From: Diadophis punctatus similis
Taxonomy: Eukaryota; Chordata; Lepidosauria; Squamata; Dipsadidae
Direction of reading: 5' to 3'
Assembly (NCBI GenBank): GCA_023053685.1
Contig: JALIGW010000016.1
Location: 14,856,973 to 14,920,972 of the forward strand
Length of the DNA stretch: 64,000 nucleotides
Numbering within the stretch: position 1 is the first letter of the stretch; each line of letters opens with the position of its first letter. A model generated the notes under the pieces. That model ran no database searches, was not told where the DNA came from, and saw nothing but the letters and a program-made list of their open reading frames with translations. Both the position numbers and the translations under genes were made by a program. This document shows positions 54,156-64,000 of this stretch, piece by piece.

Positions 54156-54601
54156 AATTCTTTCTTTGAAAGCTCTGATTGTTTGCATACTTCGGGAGGG
54201 GCTACTTGCCTCTTTATCCTACTTTTCTATTCCTTTTTATTTTAAAAATGTTTTCTTTTGCGCATATGTCCTCTTTCTGCTCTGGCAAGCAATTTATAAT
54301 TCACCCATCACCATAAAATATTTCTAAAAAGTGAGGAAATTTATACCGAAAGCAATGCTGTTTAACATGAGCGTGGGTGCATTCCTATGCACAGATGCCA
54401 CATCAGAGCCTTCGGCGAGATGGGCAACACTTGGCCTGCCAGATGTTGCTAAATGACATTCACCGCATCCCTTCCCGTTGGATATGCTGGTTGATTTGCC
54501 AGGAGTTCAAATCGAGCAACCTGTGGAAAGCCTCAGGGATCAGAGTTATGCAAGATCTAAATGGGAGCTAAGATGTAAGCCTGTGAATTATTTTGATGAT
54601 C
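54156..54601. other. No gene seen
   Basis: Unclassified sequence. A plus-strand frame at 54377-54571 has no recognised motif. Confidence 0.35.
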
Positions 54602-54609
54602 AAATGAGT

Positions 54610-55025
54610 CAGTGGTGGGATTCAAATAATTTTAACAACTGGTTTGGTCAGGTTGGCTGTCGTGGGAGGTGGGCCTATCCCCGTCCTCCAGCTCCGCTGC
54701 ACATGCGGGACAAGCGTCCCGTGACGGACAACCTGACCCTGGACAAACCGGTTGTTAAATTCCCCCCCCCCCCCGCTATCAAAGTGGATCTTGGGCGCTG
54801 CGCTGCAATGGAGAAACGGGAAACAGAGCAGCTAGCATGAGAGGAGGAATAATAGCAGGGAAAGAAAGAGGAAAACTGCCTTCTCCTTCCCTCGTACTGG
54901 CTGCTCCGTTGTCCGTTTCTCTATTGCAGCGCAGCGCCCAGGATCCACTTTGATAGCAGGGTGGTGGTGGTAATTTAACAACCGGTTCGATTGAACCAGT
55001 GCGAACCGGCTGAATCCCACCACTG
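54610..55025. mobile_element. hAT-type MITE, family H1 (long subfamily)
   Basis: CAGTGGTGGGATTCAAAT ... GGCTGAATCCCACCACTG, with flanks aaatgagt and aaattagt matching at 7 of 8. Large inverted halves as in 42175. Confidence 0.9.
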
Positions 55026-55061
55026 AAATTAGTGCAATTGAATTCTGGTTCATATCTTGCA

Positions 55062-55171
55062 GCTGGTGTTTCTCAACCTTAGCAACTTTAATTGAGTGGA
55101 CTTCAATTCCCAGAATTCCCCAGCCAGCCATGCTGAAGTCCACCCGTCTTAAAATTGCTAAGGTTGAAAAA
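55062..55171. mobile_element. Short hAT-type hairpin, family H5
   Basis: 'tggtgtttctcaaccttagc' and 'ttgctaaggttgaaaaacat' are inverted ends with 'ccagccagccatgctgaagt' in the centre. The duplication is unclear. Confidence 0.7.
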
Positions 55172-55179
55172 CATCTCTT

Positions 55180-55883
55180 GCCTCTCAGTGCAGCAAGCTT
55201 TGGAACTGAAGATTGCTCATCTATATATACCCCTGTCCTCTCCCTCCTAATGGTCAAGGCTCTGCAGGATGATCTGTCTTGGATCTACTTGCAAACCGGA
55301 TAGGAAGGATTCTAATAATCAAGTCCTGTGACAAATGATAAAAGGAGCCGGGCATGTTTAGCTTGCAGAAGAGAAGATTAAAAGGAAACATGTCAGCTGC
55401 CTCCAGATATATTGGAATGCTGTCACATCGAGCTAACTTATTTTGTGTTCTGCTGGAAGGCCAGGTTGTGGAGGAGAGGGCAAAGAAGTGGGTGGAAAGA
55501 GAAAAATAAAGTTTGCGGTTAAGTAGGAGGAGAAGTAGGATTAGAGGTTGTGGAGTTCTTCTTACTGAAAACATCTCCATTGAAAACTGAACAATTGTTT
55601 GTCAATTATGGTGCAGTTACATCCTGAACTGCAGATCACACATTGAAGGAGAAGCTGACTAGATGAACCCCTTTCTGTTATTATGAAACCGACTCAGTTG
55701 TGGTTACTTGCTACAGCATTGGTTCCCATGGTAAAAACCAAGTTTGCAATAAGTGTAAACAAGCCCTTCAGCTTGTTTACAGAGATTGTCAGCTACATGC
55801 TTCATAACGTGAAGATCATAGCTTCTCCCACGGTTTGAACCTTGCGTGGAGGCCCCAAACTTTAAAGAAATCAAAATTATCTT
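55180..55883. other. No gene identified
   Basis: Unclassified. The 108-residue minus-strand frame at 55254-55580 lacks a motif. Confidence 0.35.
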
Positions 55884-55960
55884 AACACTGTAAGCCACCC
55901 AGAGTTATTTTAAAATGAGATGGTGTCAAATAAATGTAATAATAAATAAATAAAAAATCA
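55884..55960 (+). mobile_element. L2-type retroposon tail
   Basis: 'cactgtaagccacccagagt' followed by 'gtgtcaaataaatgtaataa' and AAATA repeats is the 3' tail common to L2-type LINEs and SINEs. Confidence 0.6.
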
Positions 55961-56019
55961 TTGGCCCTCAGCACTTGAAGCAGAACTATTACCGTAGATG
56001 AGAATGTTTTAGATGAAAC

Positions 56020-56760
56020 AAGGTATTGGAGGCTAAAACATACGAAGAACAATTGCAGGAATTGGGTATGTCTAGTTCAGGGGTCTGCAACCTTAAACAC
56101 TCAAAGAGCCACTTGGACCCATTTCCCATAGAAAAGAAGCCACAAAACCTGGGTGAGCGTGGCCAACTCGATGTCACTCACTCCCACCCAGTCACATGAC
56201 CCCCTAGCCACGCCTACCCAACCGGTCATTAGGGCAGACAACTGGTTGTTAAAAAACACCGGGAGCACAAAAACCTTTGACCCCCCCTCCCTCTCTCCCC
56301 TCCCTCTCTGTATCTCTGTGTATCTCTCTCTCTCTCCCCCCTCTCCCCCCTGTGTGTGTATGTGTGTGTATGTGTGTGTGTCTCCCTCTCATCCCCTGAC
56401 AGGGAGCCACAGCAGAGGGCCCAAAGAGCCACATGCGGCTCCGGAGCCGCAGGTTGCAGACCCCTGGTCTAGTTTAATGAAAAGAAGGATTATGGGTGAC
56501 CTGATAGCAGTGTTCCAATATCTAAGGGACTGCCACAAAGAAGAGGGGGTCAGCCTGTTCTCCAAAGCACCTGAAGGCAGGACAAAAAGCAATGGATGGA
56601 AAATAATCAAGGAGAGAAGCAACCTAGAACTAAGGAGAAATTTCCTGAAAGTTAAAACTTTCAGGAAAAACTTTCAGGAATGACTTGCCTCCAGAAGTTG
56701 TGGGTGCTTCAACACTGGAGGCTTTTAAGAAGAGATTGGACAGCCATTTGTCTGTTAAAC
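56020..56760 (+). mobile_element. CR1 LINE 3' end split by H4
   Basis: 'ggaggctaaaacatacgaag' to 'gggtatgtctagtt' (56077), then 'gtctagtttaatgaaaagaa' onward to 'ggacagccatttgtctgtta'. A local duplication 'actttcaggaa' occurs near 56657-56680. Confidence 0.88.
56078..56466. mobile_element. hAT element, family H4, in CR1
   Basis: The perfect duplication gtctagtt (56070-56077 and 56467-56474) brackets CAGGGGTCTGCAACCTT ... GGTTGCAGACCCCTG. The interior holds C/T-rich and TGTG/TATG simple repeats (56280-56385). Confidence 0.96.
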
Positions 56761-56984
56761 AGATCAGGTATTGCTCACAAAGTAGAATTCTACTGCACTG
56801 ACCTCAGCTAGGATTATCCACATCACTGTATAAAGTGGACAACTCTCTTGGACAGCAGATTGTTAGGAGAGCATAGTATACATGCAACATGACCTCCCTT
56901 TCATCTCCTAATCTGTCCTGATGCCTTCAGATGCATGAAGTCCATATTAGCTAGGAATTCCAGAATGTATGTCTTGAGGGAACT
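56761..56984. other. No gene seen
   Basis: Unclassified short stretch between CR1 and the AATAG array. Confidence 0.35.
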
Positions 56985-57545
56985 GGAATAGAATAGAATA
57001 GAATAGAATAGATAGAATAGAATAGAATAGAATAGAATAGAATAGAATAGAATAGAATAGAATAGAATTCTTTATTGGCCAAGTGTGATTGGACACAAAA
57101 GGAATTTGTCTTTGGTGCATATGCTCTCAGTGTACATAAAAGGAAAGATACATTTGTCAAGAATCATGAGGTAAAAACACTTAATGATTGTCATAGGGTA
57201 CAAATAAGCAACCAGGAAACAATCAATATTAATATAAATTGTAAGGATACAAGCAACAAGTTACAGTCATACAGTCATAAGTGGGAGGAGATGGGTGATA
57301 GGAATGATGAGAAGACTAATAGTAATAGTAATGCAGCCTTAGTGAATAGTTTGACAGTGGTGAGGGAATTATTTGTTTAGCAGAGTGACGGCGTTCGGGG
57401 AAAAACCTGTTCTTGTGTCTAGTTGTCTTGGTGTGCAGTGCTCTATAGCGTCATTTTGAGGGTAGGAGTTGAAACAATTTATGTCCAGGATGCGAGAGGT
57501 TGAGGGATAGTAAAGAGATCAGTCTTTCTCTAGGAATAGAGAACA
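56985..57545 (-). mobile_element. L2-type LINE 3' UTR with (AATAG)n tail
   Basis: Same 3' UTR as 8246-8970 ('tattggccaagtgtgattgg', 'ggtgcatatgctctcagtgt', 'gtcttggtgtgcagtgctct'), antisense, ending in an AATAG array (56985-57067) with one ATAG slip. The coding part is largely truncated away. Confidence 0.9.
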
Positions 57546-57728
57546 CATTTGCTTATAGCTACCTACAAAAACAGACCAGGATTCCAAACTTTATACACGT
57601 CTTCCAGATGTGTATGAATTCAGCTCCCCAAATAGCTGTGGGAGCTACATTGTCATTAGGTGTTTAGTTGCAGGTCTTTACTGATAACATACTAGATTGT
57701 ATAAGGGTATCTTTTAGATTGTCTATCT

Positions 57729-57826
57729 CAGTGTTTCTCAACCTTGGCAACTTTAAGACGGGTGGACTGGGAATTCTGGGAGTTGAAGTCCACCCCTCTT
57801 AAAGTTGCCAAGGTTGAGAAACATTG
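57729..57826. mobile_element. Short hAT-type hairpin, family H5
   Basis: The perfect duplication gtctatct (57721-57728 and 57827-57834) brackets CAGTGTTTCTCAACCTTGG ... CCAAGGTTGAGAAACATTG. The halves are nearly complete reverse complements. Confidence 0.95.
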
Positions 57827-57834
57827 GTCTATCT

Positions 57835-58211
57835 CAGGGGTGTCAAACTCAAGGCCCGGGGGCAAGATCCGGCCTGCGGGGTGCTTAGATCTGGCCCACG
57901 GGGATGCCTTAGAAAAAACAAGCGGTGCATCTGCCAGCAAAAACAGAGCTCGGGAGGGCTGTGTGCTGCCCTCCCAAGCTCCGTTTTCTCTGGCAGAGGA
58001 TTGCAGGAGGCCATCGCAGCTGAAAATGGAGCTCGGGAGCCCGTTTTCGCTGGCAGAGCACTCGGGCCACCACAGGCGCCCCCGACACGAGTGACGTTGA
58101 GTTGGCCATGCCCACCCTGACCACACCCACTATGGTCACGCCCACCCTGGCCCCCCAAGGTCAAACACATCCCTGATGCGGCCCTCAATGAAATCGAGTT
58201 TGACACCCCTG
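57835..58211. mobile_element. hAT element, family H2, abutting H5 on the same target
   Basis: CAGGGGTGTCAAACTCAAGG ... AATCGAGTTTGACACCCCTG. Its left flank is the right duplication of the H5 element (gtctatct) and its right flank is atctatct (58212-58219), 7 of 8. No transposase frame. Confidence 0.93.
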
Positions 58212-58219
58212 ATCTATCT

Positions 58220-58370
58220 CATATAGACCAACTGCCTCTCCAGTTCCTTGGAGAAAGTCCCTTAGCGATCCTACATTGCATTCTTTGAATTTGAATTCCC
58301 CGACTTTTCTAAAAAAAATTTTGTTTTGTGAACTGGAATTACATGACGAACCCTCCCCTTCGCTCGCTCG

Positions 58371-58438
<68 letters not shown>

Positions 58439-58575
58439 TGATGCACAAGCTGAAAAAACACATTAATTTGAAACGTGCTCCTCTCTTCCAGTGTCTACTG
58501 GCAGCCAAAGCAATCATTGAGCTTAGAGTAAGCTTGTCCGCTTTTGACCCAGAAGAATTCTCTTGTTAATATTTA
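58220..58575. other. No gene seen; contains an AC microsatellite
   Basis: Unclassified sequence around the (AC)n array at 58378-58434. The 110-residue minus-strand frame is the Cys-Val translation of the array. Confidence 0.4.
58378..58434. repeat. (AC)n microsatellite
   Basis: About twenty-eight uninterrupted AC units after a GCTC run. Length is likely to vary between individuals. Confidence 0.96.
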
Positions 58576-58710
58576 CCGTGTTTCCCCAAAAATAAGACCC
58601 TGTCTTATATTTTTTTGAACCCTGAAATAAGCGCTTGGTCTTATTGCCATGCACTCAAAAGCCCAATTGGGCTTATTATCAGGGGATGTCTTATTTTGGG
58701 GGAAACAGGG
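58576..58710. mobile_element. TA-flanked MITE, family M3, short copy
   Basis: CCGTGTTTCCCCAAAAATAA ... TTTTGGGGGAAACAGGG between TA dinucleotides (58574-58575 and 58711-58712). Confidence 0.9.
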
Positions 58711-58712
58711 TA

Positions 58713-59650
58713 TATAAAGCACTTTAATGATGCCACAGCAAAATTGGCTTTCTGTCAAAGGGAGGGCAGGATCGTTTTCCTGTTGAATCAATGGTGTTTT
58801 GGGGAGCGAGGCTGTTGCAAAGAGGTTTCCCGTTTTTGAGGCACACATCAGAAATAAAAGCCCTACCTTGTCTCTAATCTGATGTTTCGTTTGCAAAATT
58901 GCCTGCTGAGGGTAAAAATAATAGTAATAAAACATATGCATTTGTATTAACCAAGCGTTCACTAGTTTTTGAAATAATGCCAGCTCTCTCAGGACCTTAT
59001 TGGAGCTTTGAACAGATTGAGTAATAATCTACTGGTGTCAGTCCTGATTTATGGATGGCTTGGGAGAGCAAGCGTTTGCCATTTCAAGTTGTTCGGAACG
59101 TACAACGATGTGTCTGCAATGTTGTTTTTCCCAAACTGGAAATAAAAGTGGTGAGTATAGCTGAGTTTGATAGGTTTAGGACTGAGTTCAATCATGCAAA
59201 ACCATTTCTTGGCCCACAATTGTAGAATTAATTTAGAAATAAGTTTAATTACATAGAGTGGGCCATTCCACTGAGTAAAAATACGCACAAGGTAGCACAG
59301 ACTAGAATTTAGTCCTGAGTGACATATATTCTCTTCAATTGGATCTATATAATCTAGTTTATACAACAAGTTAACTTAATTACGGCTCAATTATGTCTTC
59401 GCGTGTTGGCTGAATCCAATTTTTGAGATTTATAAATCTTGGGTTTTGCTTTGTTCATGGCCCCCAGCAAATTGCAATTTATTTAGTAAGCTGTGGTTAA
59501 GTAATGTCTTAGCACGACGTGGGAATCCAGTCCGTGAAATGTCATAGTGGAAAATACTGCAGATTTTCAGTAGTATCATTTGTGTGTGTGTCTCTCTGGT
59601 GTGAGAATTCTTTTGGTGATGTTTTCAAAAAAAAGCCACAGATAAAAAAG
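58713..59650. other. No gene identified
   Basis: Nearly 1 kb of unclassified AT-rich sequence. Frames of 106 (minus, 59049-59369) and 129 residues (minus, 58573-58962, partly over M3) have no recognised motif. Confidence 0.35.
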
Positions 59651-59651
59651 G

Positions 59652-59876
59652 GGGAGGGGTAAGAAAAGTCAGATGGTCGCAAAAGGTGATCACATGACCC
59701 TGAGACACTGCAGCTGTCATAAATATGAGCCAGTTGCCAAGCGTCCAAATTTTGGTCATGTGACCATGGGGATGTTACAATGGTCAGTGTGAAAACGGTC
59801 ATAAATCGCTTTTGTCAGTGGCATTGTATCTTTGAACCATCACTAAACAAATGGTTGTAAGTCAAGGACTACCTAT
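59652..59876. mobile_element. MITE M1, left end missing
   Basis: 'gatggtcgcaaaaggtgatc' through 'gccaagcgtccaaattttgg' to 'gtaagtcaaggactacctat' is the right half of M1. Confidence 0.8.
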
Positions 59877-59997
59877 AAATAAAATACATAAACTTTTATG
59901 TCATAAAAATAGTCTGTATGTAAATTGAAATAAATATATAAGACAATTGGAAAAGATGCCAATTGTCTTATGATGCTAGAGAGGAACATCAGACTAT

Positions 59998-60274
59998 GAA
60001 GGGATCCTGGAGATCTTGTAGTCCAACCCCCTGCTCAAGCAGGAAACTCTATACCATTTCAGACAAATTGTCCAATCTCTTCTTTAAAACCTCCAGTGTT
60101 GGAGCACCCACAATTTCTGGAGGCAAGTTGTTCCACTGATTAATAGTTCTAACTGTCAGGAAATTTCTCCTAGGTTGCTTCTCTCCTTGATTAGTTTCCA
60201 TCCATTGCTTCTTGTCTTGCCTTCTGGTGCTTTGGAAAATAAGATGACCTCCTCTTCTTTCTGGCAGCCCCTCA
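59998..60274 (-). mobile_element. CR1 3' end, minus strand
   Basis: In antisense: 'gtccaaccccctgctcaagc', 'ggttgcttctctccttgatt', 'tggtgctttggaaaataaga'. It ends at the start of an oppositely oriented CR1 copy. Confidence 0.88.
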
Positions 60275-60275
60275 A

Positions 60276-60755
60276 AAAGGAGATGTTGAGACTCTGGAAA
60301 GAATGCAGAGAAGAGCAACAAAGATGATTAGGGGAGTGGAAGCTAAAACATATGAAGAACGGTTGCAGGAACTGGGTATGTCTAGTTTAATGAAAAGCAG
60401 GATTAGGGGAGACATGATAGCAGTGTTCCAATATCTCAGGGGTTGCCACAAAGAAGGGGAAGTCAAACTATTCTTCAAAGCACCTGACGGTAGGACAAGA
60501 AGCAATGGGTGGAAACTAATCAAGGAGAGAAGTAACTTAGAACTAAGGAGAAATTTCCGGACAGTTAGAACAATTAATCAGTGGAACAACTTGCCTCCAG
60601 AAGTTGTGAATGCTCCAAACACTGGAGGTTTTTAAGAAGAGACTGGACAGCCACTTGTCTGAAATGGTATAGGGTATCCTGCCTAAGCATGGGGTTGGAC
60701 TAGAAGACCTCCAAGGTCCCTTCCAACTCTGTTGTTGTTATTATTATTATTAAAT
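60276..60755 (+). mobile_element. CR1 3' end, plus strand
   Basis: 'gagatgttgagactctggaa', 'gcaacaaagatgattagggg', 'ggtatgtctagtttaatgaa' and the terminus 'ggtcccttccaactctgttg' followed by TTATTATTATT. Complete 3' end, 5'-truncated. Confidence 0.92.
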
Positions 60756-61345
60756 ACTGGAATACAGCTATCATGTCACCCCTAGTCCTTCTTTTCAACA
60801 GAGATAGTCCAAGGATGATTACAAGATCCACTTAAAGTTAGCCACCAACCATGAACCTGGTGGCTTTCTTCACATGATGTAACTGTAGAATGTAGTTCTG
60901 GTGCTTTGGAGAACAGGTTGACCCCCTCCTTCTTTGTGGAAGCCCATCAGCTATTGGAAGACTGCTATCACATCATCCCTAGTCCTTTAGAGGTAGGTTT
61001 CAGCAGGTTCTGACCAATTCTGGAGAACCGGTAGTGAAAATTTTGAGTAGTTCGGAGAACCGGTAAATACCACCTCTGACTGGCTCCGCCCCCATCTATT
61101 ATCTGTCTCCCGAGTCCCAGCTGATCGGGAGGAAATGGGGATTTTGCAGTAACCTTCCCCTGGATTGGGGAGGGAATGGAGATTGTACAGTATCCTTCCC
61201 CTGCCATGCCCACCAAGCCACGCCCACAGATCCAGTAGTAAAAAAAATTGAATCCCACCACTGTAGTCCTTCTCTTCATTAAACTAGACATACCCAATTC
61301 CTGCAACCATTCTTCATATGGTTCAACCTGCAGTCCCTAATCCTC
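60756..61345 (-). mobile_element. CR1 3' fragments, minus strand, split by H1
   Basis: 'aatacagctatcatgtcacc' (60763), 'ggtgctttggagaacaggtt' (60900) and, after H1, 'ctcttcattaaactagacat' (61272 onward) are antisense CR1 words. The piece contains an internal rearrangement near 60810-60885. Confidence 0.75.
60988..61263. mobile_element. hAT-type MITE, family H1, in CR1
   Basis: The perfect duplication tagtcctt (60980-60987 and 61264-61271) brackets TAGAGGTAGGTTTCAGCAGG ... AATTGAATCCCACCACTG, with the 'ggagaaccggtagtg' interior. Confidence 0.92.
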
Positions 61346-62527
61346 TTTGGATTGTTGCTAGAGTGCAAGGTGTCAAAAGATGGTGAGTTTGGCACACTCT
61401 CACACAGACGCCCCTGATGGTCCTTGAGGAACACCACCAAAGGACCCCTTAATGGCCCATAAAGGGGACAGCAACCTGTTCAAACTGAGAATAGCTTTCC
61501 GAATATCTTCATTTGATGAGAGTGGATGGATGCTTCCTGGGCCCCCATCCCCTTCCTTGGTCCAAAGTGAATGATTTGTGATGGTTTCCGAGCCTCATGC
61601 ATCCCTAGGGCGGTTTTCCTTTTAAGTGTGCTGTTGGAAAGTACCGAGTTGGGGTCAGGCTGCTGAGGCGTGCATTTGTATGCGGAGTGGGAGAGGCCAT
61701 ATATTAAAAAAAAAAATCCGCTAACTCGGATATGGGCAATTGCACATCCAGGGCTCTCATTTCCATACCTGAAGCCAATTGGATGAACATCTTCTGATGT
61801 CTGTTGCCTACCGAATACCGCATTCCATATGCAAATTCTACCCCGGCAACGGATTACCCAGCAACCACTTAGTATGTATGCCTTTTAGGGTTGAGAACTG
61901 TTGTGTCCATTATACATTTTTTGGTATAGAGACACCGAGAATATTTTTGGTATAGAGACACCGAGAAAAATCAGGATCTCTGGTTTGCTCCTGATGCTGG
62001 CTTGGGGTTAGTTTGCCTCTAAATATACTATTTTGTCTAGCGGCTTCCCTTATTCTTCTATTTTGAAGGATTTCATAAATACTCTTATTATAGTCTTTCC
62101 CAACCTAGTATCCTCCTGAGATTCTGCGTTTCAAATTCTACCGTTCTTAGCTGGCATTGCCATGTTAGCCAGGAATGATGAAGGTTGAAACACAACACAT
62201 AGTGGAAGGTACCAAGTTGTGGAGAACTCACTAAAGAGCTAAGATTACAGTTGTAGTGTATTCCTCCAGTGAGCCGAGAGTTGGACTAGATCAGTGCTTC
62301 CCAAACCTGGATAAATTAGCCAAAATTGGCTAAACTGATTTTTCTTTGGGCAACACTACACAAACCCATGACCCGTCATTACATCTAAATTGATGTAAAG
62401 ATTGCCATGTGTGTTAAAATATGTTCTGAAATCTCCCCATTACGACAAATATCAATGACATTACCGATGATAATTTGCTGAAATGACATAAAGATCATGC
62501 ATGTTTTTAGAATATCATCCTGAATAT
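61346..62527. other. No gene identified; repeat-poor block
   Basis: About 1.2 kb with no transposon ends that I recognise. It contains an octamer-like ATGCAAAT at about 61829-61836 and a tandem duplication (61916-61974). Density of short frames is at chance level. It could hold conserved regulatory DNA, but sequence alone does not show this. Confidence 0.3.
61916..61974. repeat. Tandem duplication of ~28 bp
   Basis: The word 'ttggtatagagacaccgaga' occurs twice in direct orientation, about 29 bases apart. Confidence 0.9.
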
Positions 62528-62784
62528 CATTTATTTATTTATTTATTAGTGACATTTATATACCGCCTCACAGTGCAAGCACTCTCTAAGCGGTTTACAC
62601 CAGTAAGCAACGTACATTTATATTGCCCCCAACAATCTGGGTCCTCAATTTACCTACCTCGGAAGGATGGAAGGCCGAGTCAACCTTGAGCCGGTGAGAT
62701 TTGAACCGCTGACCTGCGTGCGGATCATAGTCAGCTAAAGTGGCCTGCAGTACCCCATTCTAACCACTGCGCCACGTCGGCTCT
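62528..62784 (-). mobile_element. SINE family S2
   Basis: In antisense: TTTA repeats, 'agtgacatttatataccgcc', 'ccccaacaatctgggtcctc', 'gagatttgaaccgctgacct', 'aaccactgcgccacgtcggc'. Complete from tail to tRNA-like head. Confidence 0.92.
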
Positions 62785-62792
62785 TCATCATC

Positions 62793-63460
62793 CAGGGTGG
62801 ATAAAAATTGATGCTTTAAAAAAAAATAAAAATAAAAAAACTCTGATTTTTTAAAATTTAAATCAGATTTTTTTTTATTTTTATCAAATGTATTTTAATA
62901 AAATGCTTTTTGAGTAAAAATCTATCTAAGGATAGTTTTCTATTTAAGATACATTAATAATTTAGTTTATTCAACATGAAATGAAGCTTAGTTATGTAGC
63001 ATGAGGCTGTATATTCTGCAATATTTACATTTTTGGTAAACTCATTCAATGAATCCAAGCTCTGCAAGCTAAATAGGAAATCTTCATTCTGTTTGCAAAT
63101 AATAACATTAAAGATTCAAACTACCCGCAAGAATGAGTCCTTACATTTAAAGAGCACCTGTCATTTCAGATCCATCATGACAGTGCCTCTTAGCGGGCAT
63201 CCACTTACCTGCTGCCTGCCATGTCCCTCCCCTTGTTTTGTGTCACTGCCGCATCACCAGCCATCCCATTGAAGTGAATGGGACTGTCGGTGAGTCAATA
63301 GCGGGTCAGAGGAGGAGCCGCTGCAGGACAGTGATGACAGTTGCTCTTTAAAAATTATAATTTAAATCAAGTTGATTTAAATCAAGCCTTTTTATTAGTG
63401 ATTTAAATCTTGATTTAAATCATGATTTAAATTGACTTGATTTAAATCAAATCCACCCTG
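62793..63460. mobile_element. hAT element, family H7, carrying a TTAA MITE
   Basis: CAGGGTGGATAAAAATTGAT ... TGATTTAAATCAAATCCACCCTG. The right terminus repeats 'gatttaaatc' many times. The flanks tcatcatc and atatcatc match at 6 of 8. A TTAA-flanked insertion occupies 63151-63347. Confidence 0.8.
63151..63347. mobile_element. TTAA-flanked MITE inside H7
   Basis: AGAGCACCTGTCATTTC ... GTGATGACAGTTGCTCT, with TTAA on both sides (63147-63150 and 63348-63351). A TTAA target is typical of piggyBac and Kolobok transposons. No coding capacity. A near-palindromic word 'cccattgaagtgaatggga' lies in the middle. Confidence 0.85.
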
Positions 63461-63465
63461 ATATC

Positions 63466-63560
63466 ATCATCCTCAAGTTACGACCATTCATTCAGTGACC
63501 GTTTGAAGTTACAACAGTGACCGTTTGAAGTTACAACAGTGCAGGAGGAAGAGACTTAAC
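63466..63560. mobile_element. MITE M1 fragment with a local duplication
   Basis: 'tcctcaagttacgaccattc' then 'gtgaccgtttgaagttacaa' twice in tandem, then 'acttaacaaccggacaaatt'. Confidence 0.65.
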
Positions 63561-64000
63561 AACCGGACAAATTCAATAAAATTTTCATAATAAGTAGTTT
63601 TGATTAATGAAGGAAAAGGTTTGGGAAGCATTGGATTAAATGATCAAGATTCCTTCTGGGTTTTTTTTTTTACATTGCATGATTCTATAAATATGGGTTT
63701 TTTTCCCCTTGCTGTTACAGTACAGAATAAGATGTCATATTTTGTATAATATAATTTGAGATTTTATATTTGGTGCAATACATGGGAATCATTGGGGAGG
63801 AAGAGAGTTCATCATCTAAGAGCTGTTTCTGTTGCTCTGAAATTATACCTCAAGGTAGTAATTATCAGAAGTTAATAACAATAATTAATAAGAAGCAGCA
63901 GGAAACAGAACCATGTGTTATGTTGCTCTCATGAGGACCATGCTGAAGTAGGAACAGGGAAAATTATGCAGGTTTTGAGATGCTGTAGATGTGCCAGAAG
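63561..64000. other. No gene seen
   Basis: AT-rich unclassified sequence up to the window edge. Confidence 0.35.

Overview
This is vertebrate nuclear DNA, most likely from a squamate reptile and probably a snake. The evidence is the repeat mix: CR1 and L2-type LINEs, BovB LINE fragments, tRNA-headed SINEs with a BovB-like tail (Sauria-SINE type), a second tRNA-headed SINE with an L2-like tail, many hAT and TA-flanked MITEs, and long simple repeats that start at LINE or SINE 3' ends. I cannot name the species. There are no bacterial-style genes or operons. I found no exon of a cellular protein-coding gene that I can name. The readable coding remains are pieces of retrotransposon open reading frames (CR1, L1, L2-type, R4/Dong-type, and one LINE of undetermined clade).

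The one strong sign of a host gene is an unmethylated-looking CpG island at about 20.27-21.60 kb. It is the only stretch of its kind outside the repeats. It carries two good plus-strand splice-donor motifs (20751 and 20797), which fits a promoter plus first exon whose remaining exons lie outside the window or are not recognisable.

Family labels used below are mine. H1 = hAT MITE with ends CAGNGGTGAAAT or CAGNGGTGGGTTC. H2 = hAT, CAGGGGTGTCAAACTC. H3 = hAT, CAGTGATGGCGAACCT. H4 = hAT, CAGGGGTCNGCAA. H5 = short hAT-type hairpins containing TTCTGGGAGTTGAAGTCC. H6 = hAT, GTCCCCAACC. H7 = hAT, CAGGGTGGATTTGATTTAAA. M1 = TA-flanked MITE, CAGGTAGTCCTCGACTTAC. M2 = CCGTATTTTTCGGAGTATAA. M3 = GTTTCCCCAAAAATAAGAC. 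M4 = CAGTGGTACCTCGGTACTC. S1 = Sauria-type SINE. S2 = SINE with L2-like tail. U = an unclassified interspersed repeat with inverted ends.

Layout. 0-4.4 kb: H1/H2/H5-type hAT MITEs, a 9-bp minisatellite, and a CR1 tail split by H6. 4.4-7.1 kb: a compound microsatellite and M1 copies, one split by H1. 8.1-10.06 kb: a layered nest in which a CR1 tail was hit by an L2-type LINE and by U, and U was then hit by a solo LTR. 10.7-14.5 kb: H1 copies and a CR1 tail. 15.1-18.8 kb: S1, an L2-type LINE with its (TTCTA)n array, H3, an L1 with a 16-bp target duplication, M1. 18.9-19.9 kb: M1, then H4 with S2 inside. 20.3-21.6 kb: CpG island. 21.7-30.2 kb: CR1/U fragments, a triple hAT nest, M1, H2, S2, BovB and H1. 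31-34 kb: ATCT arrays seeded by S2, H1, and an R4/Dong-type LINE beside ATT arrays. 34-43 kb: M1, S1, S2, H1, L2-type LINE, CR1, M2, H3, M3. 43-45.3 kb: the longest reverse-transcriptase frame (CR1), then a decayed second LINE. 45.3-53.6 kb: nested M1/S2, two solo LTRs of one family with 5-bp duplications, a foldback H1, and CR1. 53.7-64 kb: M4 with M3 inside, H1, H5 and H2 side by side on one repeated target, CR1 fragments in opposite orientations, S2, and H7 with a TTAA-flanked MITE inside.

The repeats do not work together as a pathway. The value of the window is its stratified insertion record: many insertions have perfect target-site duplications that identify the transposition chemistry and the order of events.
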